DNA from: CAINVV01 sp037140615 | GTDB taxonomy: Bacteria > Bacteroidota > Bacteroidia > Bacteroidales > Prolixibacteraceae | Reading direction: 5' to 3' | Length of the DNA: 23,597 bases | Assembly: GCA_037140615.1 (NCBI GenBank) | Contig: JBAXED010000054.1 | Location: forward strand, 1-23,597 | In this document: positions 8,698 through 15,830 of the stretch, one piece after another | How the letters are laid out: each line of letters opens with the position of its first letter | Position numbering within the stretch: the first letter of the stretch is position 1 | Position numbers and translations under genes: made by a program | The notes under the pieces: generated by a model | Seen by the model: the letters and a program-made list of their open reading frames with translations, nothing else | Told to the model about the DNA's origin: nothing | Databases searched by the model: none

Positions 8698-9670
8698 TAC
8701 GGCAGCCGCAGCTATAACCCTCGATAGCACTTTTGGGTATAGTAGTGCCAATAATAAGCCGCTTATCCCAAAACGAATTTTGGGACGGACGGGTGCGGAG
8801 GTACCCATTATTGGCTTTGGTTCCGGCAGCAAATTCCAAAAAGCCTACGAAGGCCGGGAAGACGAGGCGGTCCAACTGCTCCACCGTACGGTTGACCTCG
8901 GCATCACATGGTTAGAAACCGCGCACATCTATGGCATAGACGGCTGGTCTGAAAAGATAATAGGGCGCGTGCTCAAAACACGGCGAAAGGAAGTCTTCAT
9001 CACCACAAAAATTCACGACCGTACATACGACGAAATTATGCGTCAAGTCGAGATCTCGCTGAAGCGCCTTCAAACAGACTACATTGACCTGCTTCATGTC
9101 CATTGGCTCAAGGCCGACGAAGTTGATCTTCTCGGACAAAAGGGTTACAGCGTCGAAACCTTCTACAAGCTGCGCGAGCAGAAGGTAGTACGCTTCATTG
9201 GTGTTTCGTCGCACGATCAGCCGGTACAGATGAAGCGCTTCATCGAACGCTATGATTTTGACTGCGTGCAACTCGTGCTAAACGCTGCAATGCAGGGTGT
9301 TGCCCAACCAGGAACCTGGCGGCTCGCTCCTGAAGTATCCTCCCCCAGTTTCGAGGCCATTACGTTGCCGGCTGCGCAAAAAAAGAACATGGGCATCATC
9401 GCGATGAAGACGCTCGCCTATGGGCATCTTCTGGGGGCCCCCCCTGAAAAGGCTGACGCGCAAACACTCATGCGCTACGCGTGGAGCCTCCCCATTGCTT
9501 CCTCTATGGTCGGCATGACCAGCCTTGAGGAGGTGGAGCAAAACGCCAGGTTGGCATCTACATTCCGGGAGATGCCGCAGGACGAAATGCGCGAACTTTC
9601 CAACCGCCTCTCTTCTGCAAATAAGGTTGCGCTCAACAGCTTTTTTGCTACACATAGTGATCTCTGCTAA
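8654..9670 (+). CDS. Tat-exported aldo/keto reductase with altered tetrad (copy 2)
   Basis: A 338-aa paralogue of the preceding gene, 29 bases downstream. ATG 8654 is used because the alternative TTG at 8648 lacks support. The signal starts with the same MKNKMTRREYLSLTA, but there is no lipobox, so it should be a soluble or signal-anchored periplasmic protein. The barrel begins RILGRTGAEVPIIGFG. The active site differs: the tetrad Asp is replaced by Glu88 (WLETAHIYG), while Tyr93, Lys119 (ITTKIHD) and His150 (LLHVHW) are kept. A GSW-type loop (GIDGWSEKIIGR) follows the Tyr. The frame is intact and the length normal, so this is not a decayed gene. The role may be reduction or binding of a related substrate. 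Confidence 0.88.
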   Translation: MKNKMTRREYLSLTATAAAAITLDSTFGYSSANNKPLIPKRILGRTGAEVPIIGFGSGSKFQKAYEGREDEAVQLLHRTVDLGITWLETAHIYGIDGWSEKIIGRVLKTRRKEVFITTKIHDRTYDEIMRQVEISLKRLQTDYIDLLHVHWLKADEVDLLGQKGYSVETFYKLREQKVVRFIGVSSHDQPVQMKRFIERYDFDCVQLVLNAAMQGVAQPGTWRLAPEVSSPSFEAITLPAAQKKNMGIIAMKTLAYGHLLGAPPEKADAQTLMRYAWSLPIASSMVGMTSLEEVEQNARLASTFREMPQDEMRELSNRLSSANKVALNSFFATHSDLC

Positions 9671-9803
9671 AAAAACTAAAATCACCAGATGAAAGAAATA
9701 TTCTTTGAAAAATTCGAGTAAAGTTTTAGGGTTTTATTGACACTGAAAAATTTCTTGCCGAAAAAATTTTGACAGGCATGCAATTAAAAAACAAATATTA
9801 AAA

Positions 9804-11444
9804 ATGAAAACATCGGATAAAGTATCAGCTACCATATCCAAAATAATTTCAATGTCTGTTAGGGATCAGAATCTTGTTAAGCTTTTTTTTACACTAACCA
9901 GGGTGTTTATTGGATGGCATTTTTTATATGAAGGCTTAAGCAAAGTATTTTCGCACTGGTCGTCCTCAGGCTATCTGATGGGTTCGCAATGGCTGTTTTC
10001 CGGATTTTTTCATTGGATAGCAGAAACCCCTGAAGTGCTCCGCGTGGTCGATATTTTAAATATTGCAGGGCTGATCCTGTTAGGGGTTGGCCTGTTCGTT
10101 GGGTTGTTTACCAGGGTATCTGCTTTTACCGGGGCATTACTGATCCTTTTTTATTACATCGCGAACCCGCCATTTATAGGATACATGGGCGAAGCAACAG
10201 GGGAAGGTCATTATCTGATTGTGAACAAACAACTCATAGAAATGGCTGTATTGCTTGTAATTGTTTTCCTGCCGCAGGATTTTTTGTGGAGTATAGACCG
10301 ATGGATAGCAAGAATAAGGCAAAGGAGGGAGGACGAAAAAGAAGTGAACCAGTTAGAAGAAGGCCCCTCGGGGAGGAGGGAGATAATTAAGGACCTGGTA
10401 GCACTTCCTGTCCTTGGGGGATTTTCATGGATATTAATGAAGAAGAGGAAATGGGAAAGTTATGAAGAACTTAGTTTAGTCAGTGAAAACAGTAGGGTCA
10501 ATGCTATTTCAGGTGCCACAACACAGGTTGAATTTGCAAAACTGAGCGAGTTAAACCGGAAAGTCCCAACAGGGAAGATCAAAGACTATGAAATAAGCCG
10601 GTTGATTTACGGTGGTGCCATATTATGCGGATACTGCCATTCACGGGACCTTATCTACGTTTCTCCGCTTACCCAGGCATACTTTAATGATGAAAAAGTA
10701 ATAGAGACGTTGAAATTGTGTGAGGCAGTGGGTATTAACACAATGTTTTTAAGAGTGGACAACAATACCTTAAAAATGATGAAAAAATACAGGAAAAGGG
10801 GAGGTAATATTCAGTGGGTTGCCCAATGTAAAATAACGGAAGAGAATATAAATGCAGATATTGACGCGGCCATAGCAAACGGGGCGATCGGGATCCAGCT
10901 GCAGGGTTCCAGTTGCGACCATGCAGTAAGGGCTAATAAGATTAACATCATATCGAGGGCAATTGAGTATGTACAAAAGCAGGATCAAATCATTTGCGGC
11001 GTGTCGTCCCACAATCTGGAGGTTGTTGTTGCATGTGAAAAACGCGGGTTAAACCCTGATTTTTATATGAAAACGTTTAACAGTAACAGTTACTGGACAG
11101 CCGGGCCAAGAATAATCAATGACCCCAGTTGGAAACCTGACCCTGCCGGTAACATTATTGTGCCGGAATACGATGGTATTTACGAAGATCCACGCGATAA
11201 CATGTGGTGCAACACCCCGGAACAGACAAAGGAATTCATGAAGAATGTCGAAAAACCGTGGGTCGCCTTTAAAACTTTAGGAGCAGGTGCAATCCATCCT
11301 AAGGAAGGGTTCAAATATGCTTTTAATAACGGGGCTGATTTTGCTTGTGTGGGTATGTTCGATTTTCAGTTAGTCGAAAATGCAAATATAGTTTGTGAAA
11401 CGTTATCTAATATTTCAGAGAGGAAAAGGCCATGGCGGGGTTGA
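9804..11444 (+). CDS. DoxX membrane domain fused via internal twin-arginine segment to a TIM-barrel-like domain
   Basis: A 546-aa two-part protein. Residues about 25-165 form a DoxX-like unit with four hydrophobic helices (about 28-46, 85-103, 105-121, 143-158). DoxX-type subunits serve membrane redox enzymes near the quinone pool. A charged linker follows, then G-R191-R192-E-I-I-K and a hydrophobic stretch (197-211), which reads as an internal Tat signal-anchor. The C-terminal domain (about 263-535) begins ISRLIYGGAILCGYCHSRDL and looks like an alpha/beta barrel of the kind found beside sugar oxidoreductases. I do not know its reaction. C275-G-Y-C278-H279 fits a heme-c CXXCH site, and C371-D-H373 and H403 are other candidate ligands. 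It stands alone after the GC-rich block with a 133-base spacer in which I see no clear promoter. The frame is continuous with no sign of an assembly join. Confidence 0.8.
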   Translation: MKTSDKVSATISKIISMSVRDQNLVKLFFTLTRVFIGWHFLYEGLSKVFSHWSSSGYLMGSQWLFSGFFHWIAETPEVLRVVDILNIAGLILLGVGLFVGLFTRVSAFTGALLILFYYIANPPFIGYMGEATGEGHYLIVNKQLIEMAVLLVIVFLPQDFLWSIDRWIARIRQRREDEKEVNQLEEGPSGRREIIKDLVALPVLGGFSWILMKKRKWESYEELSLVSENSRVNAISGATTQVEFAKLSELNRKVPTGKIKDYEISRLIYGGAILCGYCHSRDLIYVSPLTQAYFNDEKVIETLKLCEAVGINTMFLRVDNNTLKMMKKYRKRGGNIQWVAQCKITEENINADIDAAIANGAIGIQLQGSSCDHAVRANKINIISRAIEYVQKQDQIICGVSSHNLEVVVACEKRGLNPDFYMKTFNSNSYWTAGPRIINDPSWKPDPAGNIIVPEYDGIYEDPRDNMWCNTPEQTKEFMKNVEKPWVAFKTLGAGAIHPKEGFKYAFNNGADFACVGMFDFQLVENANIVCETLSNISERKRPWRG

Positions 11445-11531
11445 TCAGTAGTATATCCGGATTTAGTACATGAAAAAAATATAAATAGCTGATAATTAAC
11501 GCTGACGGATATATAAAATGGGAGAAATAGT

Positions 11532-12491
11532 ATGCGTGCAATTCTGATAAGAGAGGACAATTTGCTGGTTTGGGGCGAGGTTCCGGATCCGGTTCGCAAA
11601 AATAATGAGATTGTAATAGAGGTTCATGCAGCCGCATTGAACCGCGCCGACCTGATGCAGCGGGATGGAAATTATCCGTCGCCGCCCGGATGGCCGGAAT
11701 GGATGGGTCTCGAAGTGGCCGGAGTAGTCATTGAAGCCCCTGAGCAAGGAAGATGGCAAATAGGTGATAAAGTCTGCGCATTGCTTGGGGGCGGTGGTTA
11801 TGCAGAAAAAGTAGCGGTTCCTGCCAATATGGTATTGCCAGTACCTAAAGGACTTTCTATGGCAGAAGCAGCTGCAATACCGGAAGTATTTGCCACGTCC
11901 TACCTAAATTTATGCATTGAAGGAAGAATGAAATCCGGTGATACTGTATTTATCCAGGCCGGAGTAAGCGGGCTGGGTATGGCAGCAATTCAGATGGCAA
12001 AGGAATTTGGAGCAAAAGTCATCACAACTGTTAGTTCTGAAAGAAAGGTAAAATTCGTTAAAAAACTTGGAGCTGATATCATTATTAACCGCAAACAGGA
12101 AAGTATTTCAGGAATTTTGGCACAACATCCGGTGAATGTGGCAATAGACTGTGTTGCAGGCCCTGATCTTGGACTTTGTCTTAAAACAATGGCAAGTGGA
12201 GGACGCTGGATTGTGGTAGCTACTTTAGGGGGTTCAATGAGCGAACTGAATATGTTTGATTTTTTTAAACGCGGCGTGAAGCTTATTGGCAGCACGCTAC
12301 GCAGTCAGACTACAGAGATGAAAGCCGAAATTCTTGCCAGACTTGAAAAGGAACTTTGGCCCGCATTTTCTTCTGGCAAAATCAAAGTATTGATTCACAA
12401 AATACTACCGATTACCCTAGCGGAGGATGCTCATCGTATTCTGCGAAACAATGAAAATATAGGCAAAGTTGTGTTGAATGTCTTACCCTAA
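11532..12491 (+). CDS. NAD(P)H:quinone oxidoreductase-like MDR protein (PIG3/QOR type)
   Basis: A 319-aa medium-chain dehydrogenase/reductase without catalytic zinc. Family marks are the N-terminal NRADLMQRDGNYPSPPG and GLEVAGVV segments of the PIG3/quinone-oxidoreductase group. The nucleotide-binding AGVSGLGMAAIQMAK follows at 143-157, and a C-terminal ITLAEDAHRIL...GKVVL is present. It lacks the Cys/His zinc ligands of alcohol dehydrogenases. No export signal is present, so it is cytoplasmic, unlike the preceding redox genes. GGGAGAAAT precedes ATG 11532 at good spacing. It probably reduces quinones or enones, or a keto-sugar product, with NADPH; the last is inference from context. An open frame without a stop runs on for 63 codons past its TAA (see 12492-12683). 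Confidence 0.88.
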   Translation: MRAILIREDNLLVWGEVPDPVRKNNEIVIEVHAAALNRADLMQRDGNYPSPPGWPEWMGLEVAGVVIEAPEQGRWQIGDKVCALLGGGGYAEKVAVPANMVLPVPKGLSMAEAAAIPEVFATSYLNLCIEGRMKSGDTVFIQAGVSGLGMAAIQMAKEFGAKVITTVSSERKVKFVKKLGADIIINRKQESISGILAQHPVNVAIDCVAGPDLGLCLKTMASGGRWIVVATLGGSMSELNMFDFFKRGVKLIGSTLRSQTTEMKAEILARLEKELWPAFSSGKIKVLIHKILPITLAEDAHRILRNNENIGKVVLNVLP

Positions 12492-12683
12492 AATAGCTTA
12501 TCACAAAAACGCAATGACTGTGAAAAAGCGCCATGTTTCGTAATTGATTTCAATATCCCGGAAGGAGAATACACAGCAGCCAATTGTGGCACTGCAAACG
12601 GGAATATGAAAGGTGGTGTACCAGATACAAATCCTGTTTCCAGTTTTAGATCGTTGTTATCGCTTAAATATTCTTTTGAATAA
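12492..12683 (+). pseudogene. Open frame continuing after the QOR stop; possible C-terminal gene remnant
   Basis: Directly after the TAA of the quinone oxidoreductase, the same frame stays open for 63 codons and then stops at TAA 12681-12683. The conceptual peptide looks protein-like (CFVIDFNIPEGEYTAANCG, then GGVPDTNPVSSFRSLLSLKY) and does not resemble the end of an MDR protein. Only ATG 12606 offers a start, giving 25 codons. It may be the 3' tail of a lost gene or a small peptide. I do not recognise the family. GGAAGGAG at 12560-12567 looks like a ribosome site but has no start codon at a suitable distance. Confidence 0.3.
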
Positions 12684-12686
12684 TAT

Positions 12687-12755
12687 ATGCCTGATCATAA
12701 TGCTGCTATGGAAGCAAAAGAATGCGGAATCAAAATTATTGCAGTTAAAATTTAG
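12687..12755 (+). other. Short 22-codon ORF between the QOR and the 253-aa gene
   Basis: ATG 12687 opens a 22-codon frame (MPDHNAAMEAKECGIKIIAV, then two residues and TAG). The sequence looks like a piece of an alpha/beta protein, which adds to the impression that 12492-12765 holds fragments of lost genes. It could equally be a chance ORF. It ends 10 bases before the next start codon. Confidence 0.2.
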
Positions 12756-12765
12756 GATAATAAAA

Positions 12766-13527
12766 ATGAATGAAATGAAAGATAGTATAGCTAATGAAAA
12801 GGCATTGACAATGTTGCTTGAAAAATATAACATTAAGCCACTTCAGCCTTTTCATTTATACAAGAAAAGGAGAGTTGATTCCCTTCAGCTATTACCCGGA
12901 TATAATTTTGAAGATTCCAACCTCGAAAAGCATCAGATACCACTGCTGTCATGGAGATTCAATCGTAAGTTTTTGGAATTGAAGAGGATAGTGGATAACG
13001 CTATTGTTGAGGATGTTTATTTGTTCAGGTTTTGTTGTATGGGGAGTAAAGATAATTGGTCATTATCCTCACTCTTATATCGTGAGATGGATTTATTCGA
13101 GTTTATAGGGAATAGCAAAATTATTTCTGTTCAGGCAGTTATAAGTGACGATCAGGTTGGTAGTGTAATCTTACGATCGGATAATAATGTGCTTTGCAGC
13201 ATTGAATTTGGTGTTCAGATACCATCTGGCACTACTTTGCTAGAAAGGCATGAGATAATAGCCAATAGGGGAGTTACAAGCGATCTGATCGTTGACGCTC
13301 AAATTCCTCAGAGTTCGATCTATACTTATACACATAAAGGTGAAAGCCGGTACACAGATGTTGACATGGAGCTGTTTGGTTTCGATGATTTGGATATCGA
13401 TCATATCCGTTCAGCATTTCATGTATTAAAAAATCCGGATTTTTCAGAACAGTTGAGGCTACAACATAAGCACTTGTTTACATTAATCCAAATGGTTTTT
13501 GAATCGAACAGAAACGCGGATGTATAA
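12766..13527 (+). CDS. Uncharacterised 253-aa protein, possibly a Gfo/Idh/MocA C-terminal-domain homologue
   Basis: A hypothetical protein of 253 aa using ATG 12766 (MNEMKDSIANEKALTML). The frame is open from 12613, but the first 51 residues of that longer version look unlike protein and AGGATAA lies just before 12766. It has no signal peptide, no transmembrane helix and no Rossmann glycine motif. The middle contains YREMDLFEFIGNSKIISVQA, and the end contains the pattern YTYTHKGESRYTDVDMELFG and a helical region. The first of these resembles the substrate-domain part of Gfo/Idh/MocA proteins, where a conserved acidic/His helix is followed by a beta face. The next gene, 23 bases downstream, is a full Gfo/Idh/MocA protein, so the two may work as a pair. 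This assignment is tentative. Confidence 0.6.
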   Translation: MNEMKDSIANEKALTMLLEKYNIKPLQPFHLYKKRRVDSLQLLPGYNFEDSNLEKHQIPLLSWRFNRKFLELKRIVDNAIVEDVYLFRFCCMGSKDNWSLSSLLYREMDLFEFIGNSKIISVQAVISDDQVGSVILRSDNNVLCSIEFGVQIPSGTTLLERHEIIANRGVTSDLIVDAQIPQSSIYTYTHKGESRYTDVDMELFGFDDLDIDHIRSAFHVLKNPDFSEQLRLQHKHLFTLIQMVFESNRNADV

Positions 13528-13550
13528 TTTAAAATTAGTGGAGGAATAAT

Positions 13551-14627
13551 ATGACACCCGTAAAAATTGCAATGTTGTCGCTTACTTATGGGCATACACG
13601 AAAATATTATCAGACGTTAAAGGACAATCCTAAATTGGAATGGATAGCTGTCTATGCTGAAACACAGAAGGTAAAGGATAACTTTTTGGCATGGGGCTAT
13701 GATATTCCTTGTTATATGGATGAGAAGGAGATGTATGACAAACACCCGGATATTGAGGCCGTGGTAATGGCATCGGTAAATAACAAACATATCCATCAAA
13801 TAAGAGAATGCGCCAAGCGGGGTATCCATATTTTAAGTATGAAAGTTCCAACTTTTGATATGGATGAATATGCCGAGATAATCGAATTGGTCGAAAAGGC
13901 CGGTATTGTTTTCCAAATTGAGTTGGAGTTGCATTATAATCCGGTAGTAGAAAGAATGAAAGATATTGTTGTCAAAAAGGAGCTAGGAAAAATTAGTGCG
14001 ATTAGTGCCGCAAATATTACGCTCTCTCCGGTGTGGTCTTTCCCCTGGCAGGGTGTTCCTGAAGAAAGTTACGGAAAACGCATACAGCTTCGTCCGGGAG
14101 ATCACCGTTTCAGAGGTGGGGCTCTTTGCGGCCATCCACATGTATTTGAAATGATTCGTTGGTTGTCAAACAGCGATTTTGATTATGTGTATGCTGAAGT
14201 TGGATCAAATATCAGACCAGACATTATAGTTGAAGAAACGGTACTTATAATCGGCAAAATGAAAAGCGGAGTTAGCTTTTTGTTTGATACTTCATGGTCA
14301 CGAGTTGAAGAGCGTTTGGAGCTTCCTACCCCCGGGTGGAAAATCTATCCCAAACGCATGGAAGTAAACTTTACTATTAGTAGTGAGAAAGGTGTTGTGT
14401 TGGTTGAATGTTTTGGAACGAATGTCTATCACAATGGTATACCGAATGATCGCTATACCGTTCAATATACCCATTTTGATGAGTGGATTGGATTGATGGA
14501 TGAGTTTGTGGATTGTATCAGAAATAAAAAAACTCCAAAAATTAATCTCGCATGGCATCGCAAAACAATTGAAACCATTAATGCATGTTACGAAAGTATT
14601 GAATCTGGTGAAATAATATATTTATAA
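13551..14627 (+). CDS. Cytoplasmic Gfo/Idh/MocA-family oxidoreductase with atypical motifs
   Basis: A 358-aa oxidoreductase without a signal peptide. The N-terminal beta-alpha-beta unit is VKIAMLSLTYGHTRKYYQTL, where LTYGH replaces the normal GxGxxG. The motif around the active-site lysine is SMKVP (Lys98-Val-Pro100) instead of EKP. The C-terminal domain has FRGGALCGHPHVFEMIRWL with His197 in the usual position. The strong ribosome site GGAGGAA precedes ATG 13551. It is co-transcribed with the 253-aa gene. Both diagnostic loops are changed while overall length and order are normal, so the cofactor or the reaction may differ from standard dehydrogenases. A role on an imported keto-sugar is possible but unproven. 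Confidence 0.85.
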   Translation: MTPVKIAMLSLTYGHTRKYYQTLKDNPKLEWIAVYAETQKVKDNFLAWGYDIPCYMDEKEMYDKHPDIEAVVMASVNNKHIHQIRECAKRGIHILSMKVPTFDMDEYAEIIELVEKAGIVFQIELELHYNPVVERMKDIVVKKELGKISAISAANITLSPVWSFPWQGVPEESYGKRIQLRPGDHRFRGGALCGHPHVFEMIRWLSNSDFDYVYAEVGSNIRPDIIVEETVLIIGKMKSGVSFLFDTSWSRVEERLELPTPGWKIYPKRMEVNFTISSEKGVVLVECFGTNVYHNGIPNDRYTVQYTHFDEWIGLMDEFVDCIRNKKTPKINLAWHRKTIETINACYESIESGEIIYL

Positions 14628-14644
14628 TCTAAAATTCAGAAATC

Positions 14645-15346
14645 ATGAAACGCAGAAATTTTATTGCCCTTGTCGGAACATCGATCGCAGCGGCTCCCCT
14701 GTGGGCCAACGGAATAAACAGTAAAATGCCTTTAACAAAAGTTATTGACAGTGCATTTCCTGAACTCCCGTTTGCCTACTATGCTCTTGAACCAACCATT
14801 GATGCCAAGACCATGGAGATTCATTACAGCAAACACCACAAGGCATACTACACTAATTTTCTGGCGGCTTTAAAAGATACTCCAGCAGCCGAAATGGATC
14901 TGAAAACCCTTTTTGCCGGAATAAGTAAGCAAAGTGCTGCCATCCGGAACAATGGCGGAGGATATTACAACCACTTACTTTTCTGGGAAAATTTATCACC
15001 GGTAAAATCTGATCCTTCTGAAGTTTTACAGGCTGCCATCAACAAATGCTTTGGCTCAATGGATAAGTTCAAGGAAGAATTTGGTAATGCCGCGAAAAAA
15101 CAATTCGGCAGCGGCTGGGCCTGGTTGGTCGCCGGAAACGACGGACAGGTATTTGTAGGTTCAACCCCAAATCAGGATAATCCATTGATGGATGTGGTTG
15201 AAAAGAAAGGAACACCACTGCTTTGCATCGACGTGTGGGAACATGCCTATTACCTGAATTATCAGAATCGAAGAGCCGAATATGTAGATAAATTCTGGAA
15301 CGTGGTGAACTGGGATACCGTCAACAAAAGATATGAGAACAGGTAA
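14645..15346 (+). CDS. Exported superoxide dismutase, Mn-type
   Basis: A 233-aa iron/manganese superoxide dismutase with an N-terminal extension. The leader MKRRNFIALVGTSIAAAPLW has a twin-arginine pair and hydrophobic core, so the enzyme is expected in the periplasm, which is unusual for this family. Metal ligands are all present: His60 (MEIHYSKHH), His110 (GGYYNHLLFW), Asp196 and His200 (IDVWEHAYY). The second-sphere glutamine is in the Mn-type place (STPNQDNP, Gln177), with Gly at the Fe-type site. This predicts manganese or dual-metal use. It starts 17 bases after the Gfo/Idh stop, so it belongs to the same operon, perhaps to remove superoxide made by flavin enzymes. The 3' side runs into the rearranged region at 15377. 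Confidence 0.95.
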   Translation: MKRRNFIALVGTSIAAAPLWANGINSKMPLTKVIDSAFPELPFAYYALEPTIDAKTMEIHYSKHHKAYYTNFLAALKDTPAAEMDLKTLFAGISKQSAAIRNNGGGYYNHLLFWENLSPVKSDPSEVLQAAINKCFGSMDKFKEEFGNAAKKQFGSGWAWLVAGNDGQVFVGSTPNQDNPLMDVVEKKGTPLLCIDVWEHAYYLNYQNRRAEYVDKFWNVVNWDTVNKRYENR

Positions 15347-15376
15347 TTTTGATTACTCTGTTTTTAGTGAGCAGGT

Positions 15377-15683
15377 GCCTTCATGTCACTAATGGAAGAT
15401 TCAATCCAGCCCTGACCATCATGGCGTTAGGTTATTGGGTCGGGGGACATATTGCTTCGGAATGGCAAAAAGGAAACAGATTTAAGTAAAAAAGTAACAC
15501 ATGAAGAATAAAAAAATACTTTCCGGAATAGTTCTGGTACTTGCCATTTCCCTGATCGTGGTAACCATCTCCTTTGGTTCGTTTTACACTTATTGGAATT
15601 CGGCATCGCCGGATAAAACATGTGCTTCATGTCATGAGATTCAGGGAGCAGTCCATGAGTTGTCTTAATCGGGCCACAGGGAA
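15377..15683 (+). repeat. 307-bp direct repeat, copy 1 (GMC tail + cytochrome start)
   Basis: Copy 1 of a 307-base direct repeat whose partner is 19544-19850 (offset 4167). I see two differences: A for G at the GGAAGATT/GGAGGATT site near the left end, and T for C near the right end. It contains the last 37 codons of the GMC dehydrogenase gene, the 11-base spacer and the first 61 codons of the cytochrome gene. It lies 30 bases after the superoxide dismutase stop and joins a foreign gene tail on its right. Confidence 0.95.
15501..15668 (+). pseudogene. Truncated cytochrome c: TM anchor plus one heme motif (55 aa)
   Basis: An intact 55-codon ORF inside repeat copy 1, equal to residues 1-55 of the downstream nonaheme cytochrome. 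It keeps the membrane anchor (about residues 7-27) and the first heme site, C41-A-S-C44-H45. It ends at a TAA made by one C-to-T change in what was a CAA glutamine codon. It retains the native start and leader. It is most likely a by-product of duplication, but it would still encode a plausible anchored mono-heme peptide. Confidence 0.75.
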
Positions 15684-15759
15684 CCTGCACTATAAAGGTG
15701 AAGGTTATCAAATGATGGCGAACCTGATTAGTAACGAAATCTTAAAGCTGATTAAATAA
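15682..15759 (+). pseudogene. 3' remnant of an SGNH/GDSL-type esterase
   Basis: The last 25 codons of a lost gene: NLHYKGEGYQMMANLISNEI, then LKLIK and a stop. The pattern is the end of SGNH hydrolases such as sialate O-acetylesterases, where a DxxH motif carries the catalytic His. Here the residue before N-L-H is Gly, supplied by the repeat, where Asp would be expected, so the junction falls inside the catalytic motif. No upstream part of this gene remains in the window. Confidence 0.65.
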
Positions 15760-15794
15760 TTGGGAAAGCCTTTTCATCTGGCAAAAAGCGATTA

Positions 15795-15817
15795 TTGATT
15801 AAAAACCATATAATCAA
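15795..15817 (+). promoter_or_regulatory. Inverted repeat upstream of the fucosidase gene
   Basis: TTGATTA (15795-15801) and TAATCAA (15811-15817) are exact reverse complements separated by 9 bases, 13 bases before the fucosidase ATG. The AT-rich arms suit an operator for a dimeric regulator better than a terminator. This is only a positional suggestion; no regulator gene is near. Confidence 0.25.
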
Positions 15818-15830
15818 ATTCTAAAAAAAA

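Noticed and set aside
9671..9803. Promoter before the DoxX fusion (TTGAC and AAATTTTG stretches)
   Set aside because: The spacing and the -7 element do not fit TTTG/TAnnTTTG well enough to call.
12613..12765. Longer start for the 253-aa gene
   Set aside because: The extra 51 residues are low-complexity and unlike protein, and a better ribosome site lies before ATG 12766.
15377..15683. Repeat copy 1 as an insertion sequence
   Set aside because: No transposase, no terminal inverted repeats and no target-site duplication are visible; it is a copied gene junction.
15427..15711. Matching - strand frames in the two repeat copies (15427-15711 and 19594-19797)
   Set aside because: They are antisense shadows of the GMC/cytochrome junction and agree only because the DNA is repeated.
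15574..15759. A 61-codon frame that ends in the SGNH tail
   Set aside because: Its first part is a wrong-frame reading of the cytochrome repeat; only the last 25 codons are real remnant sequence.
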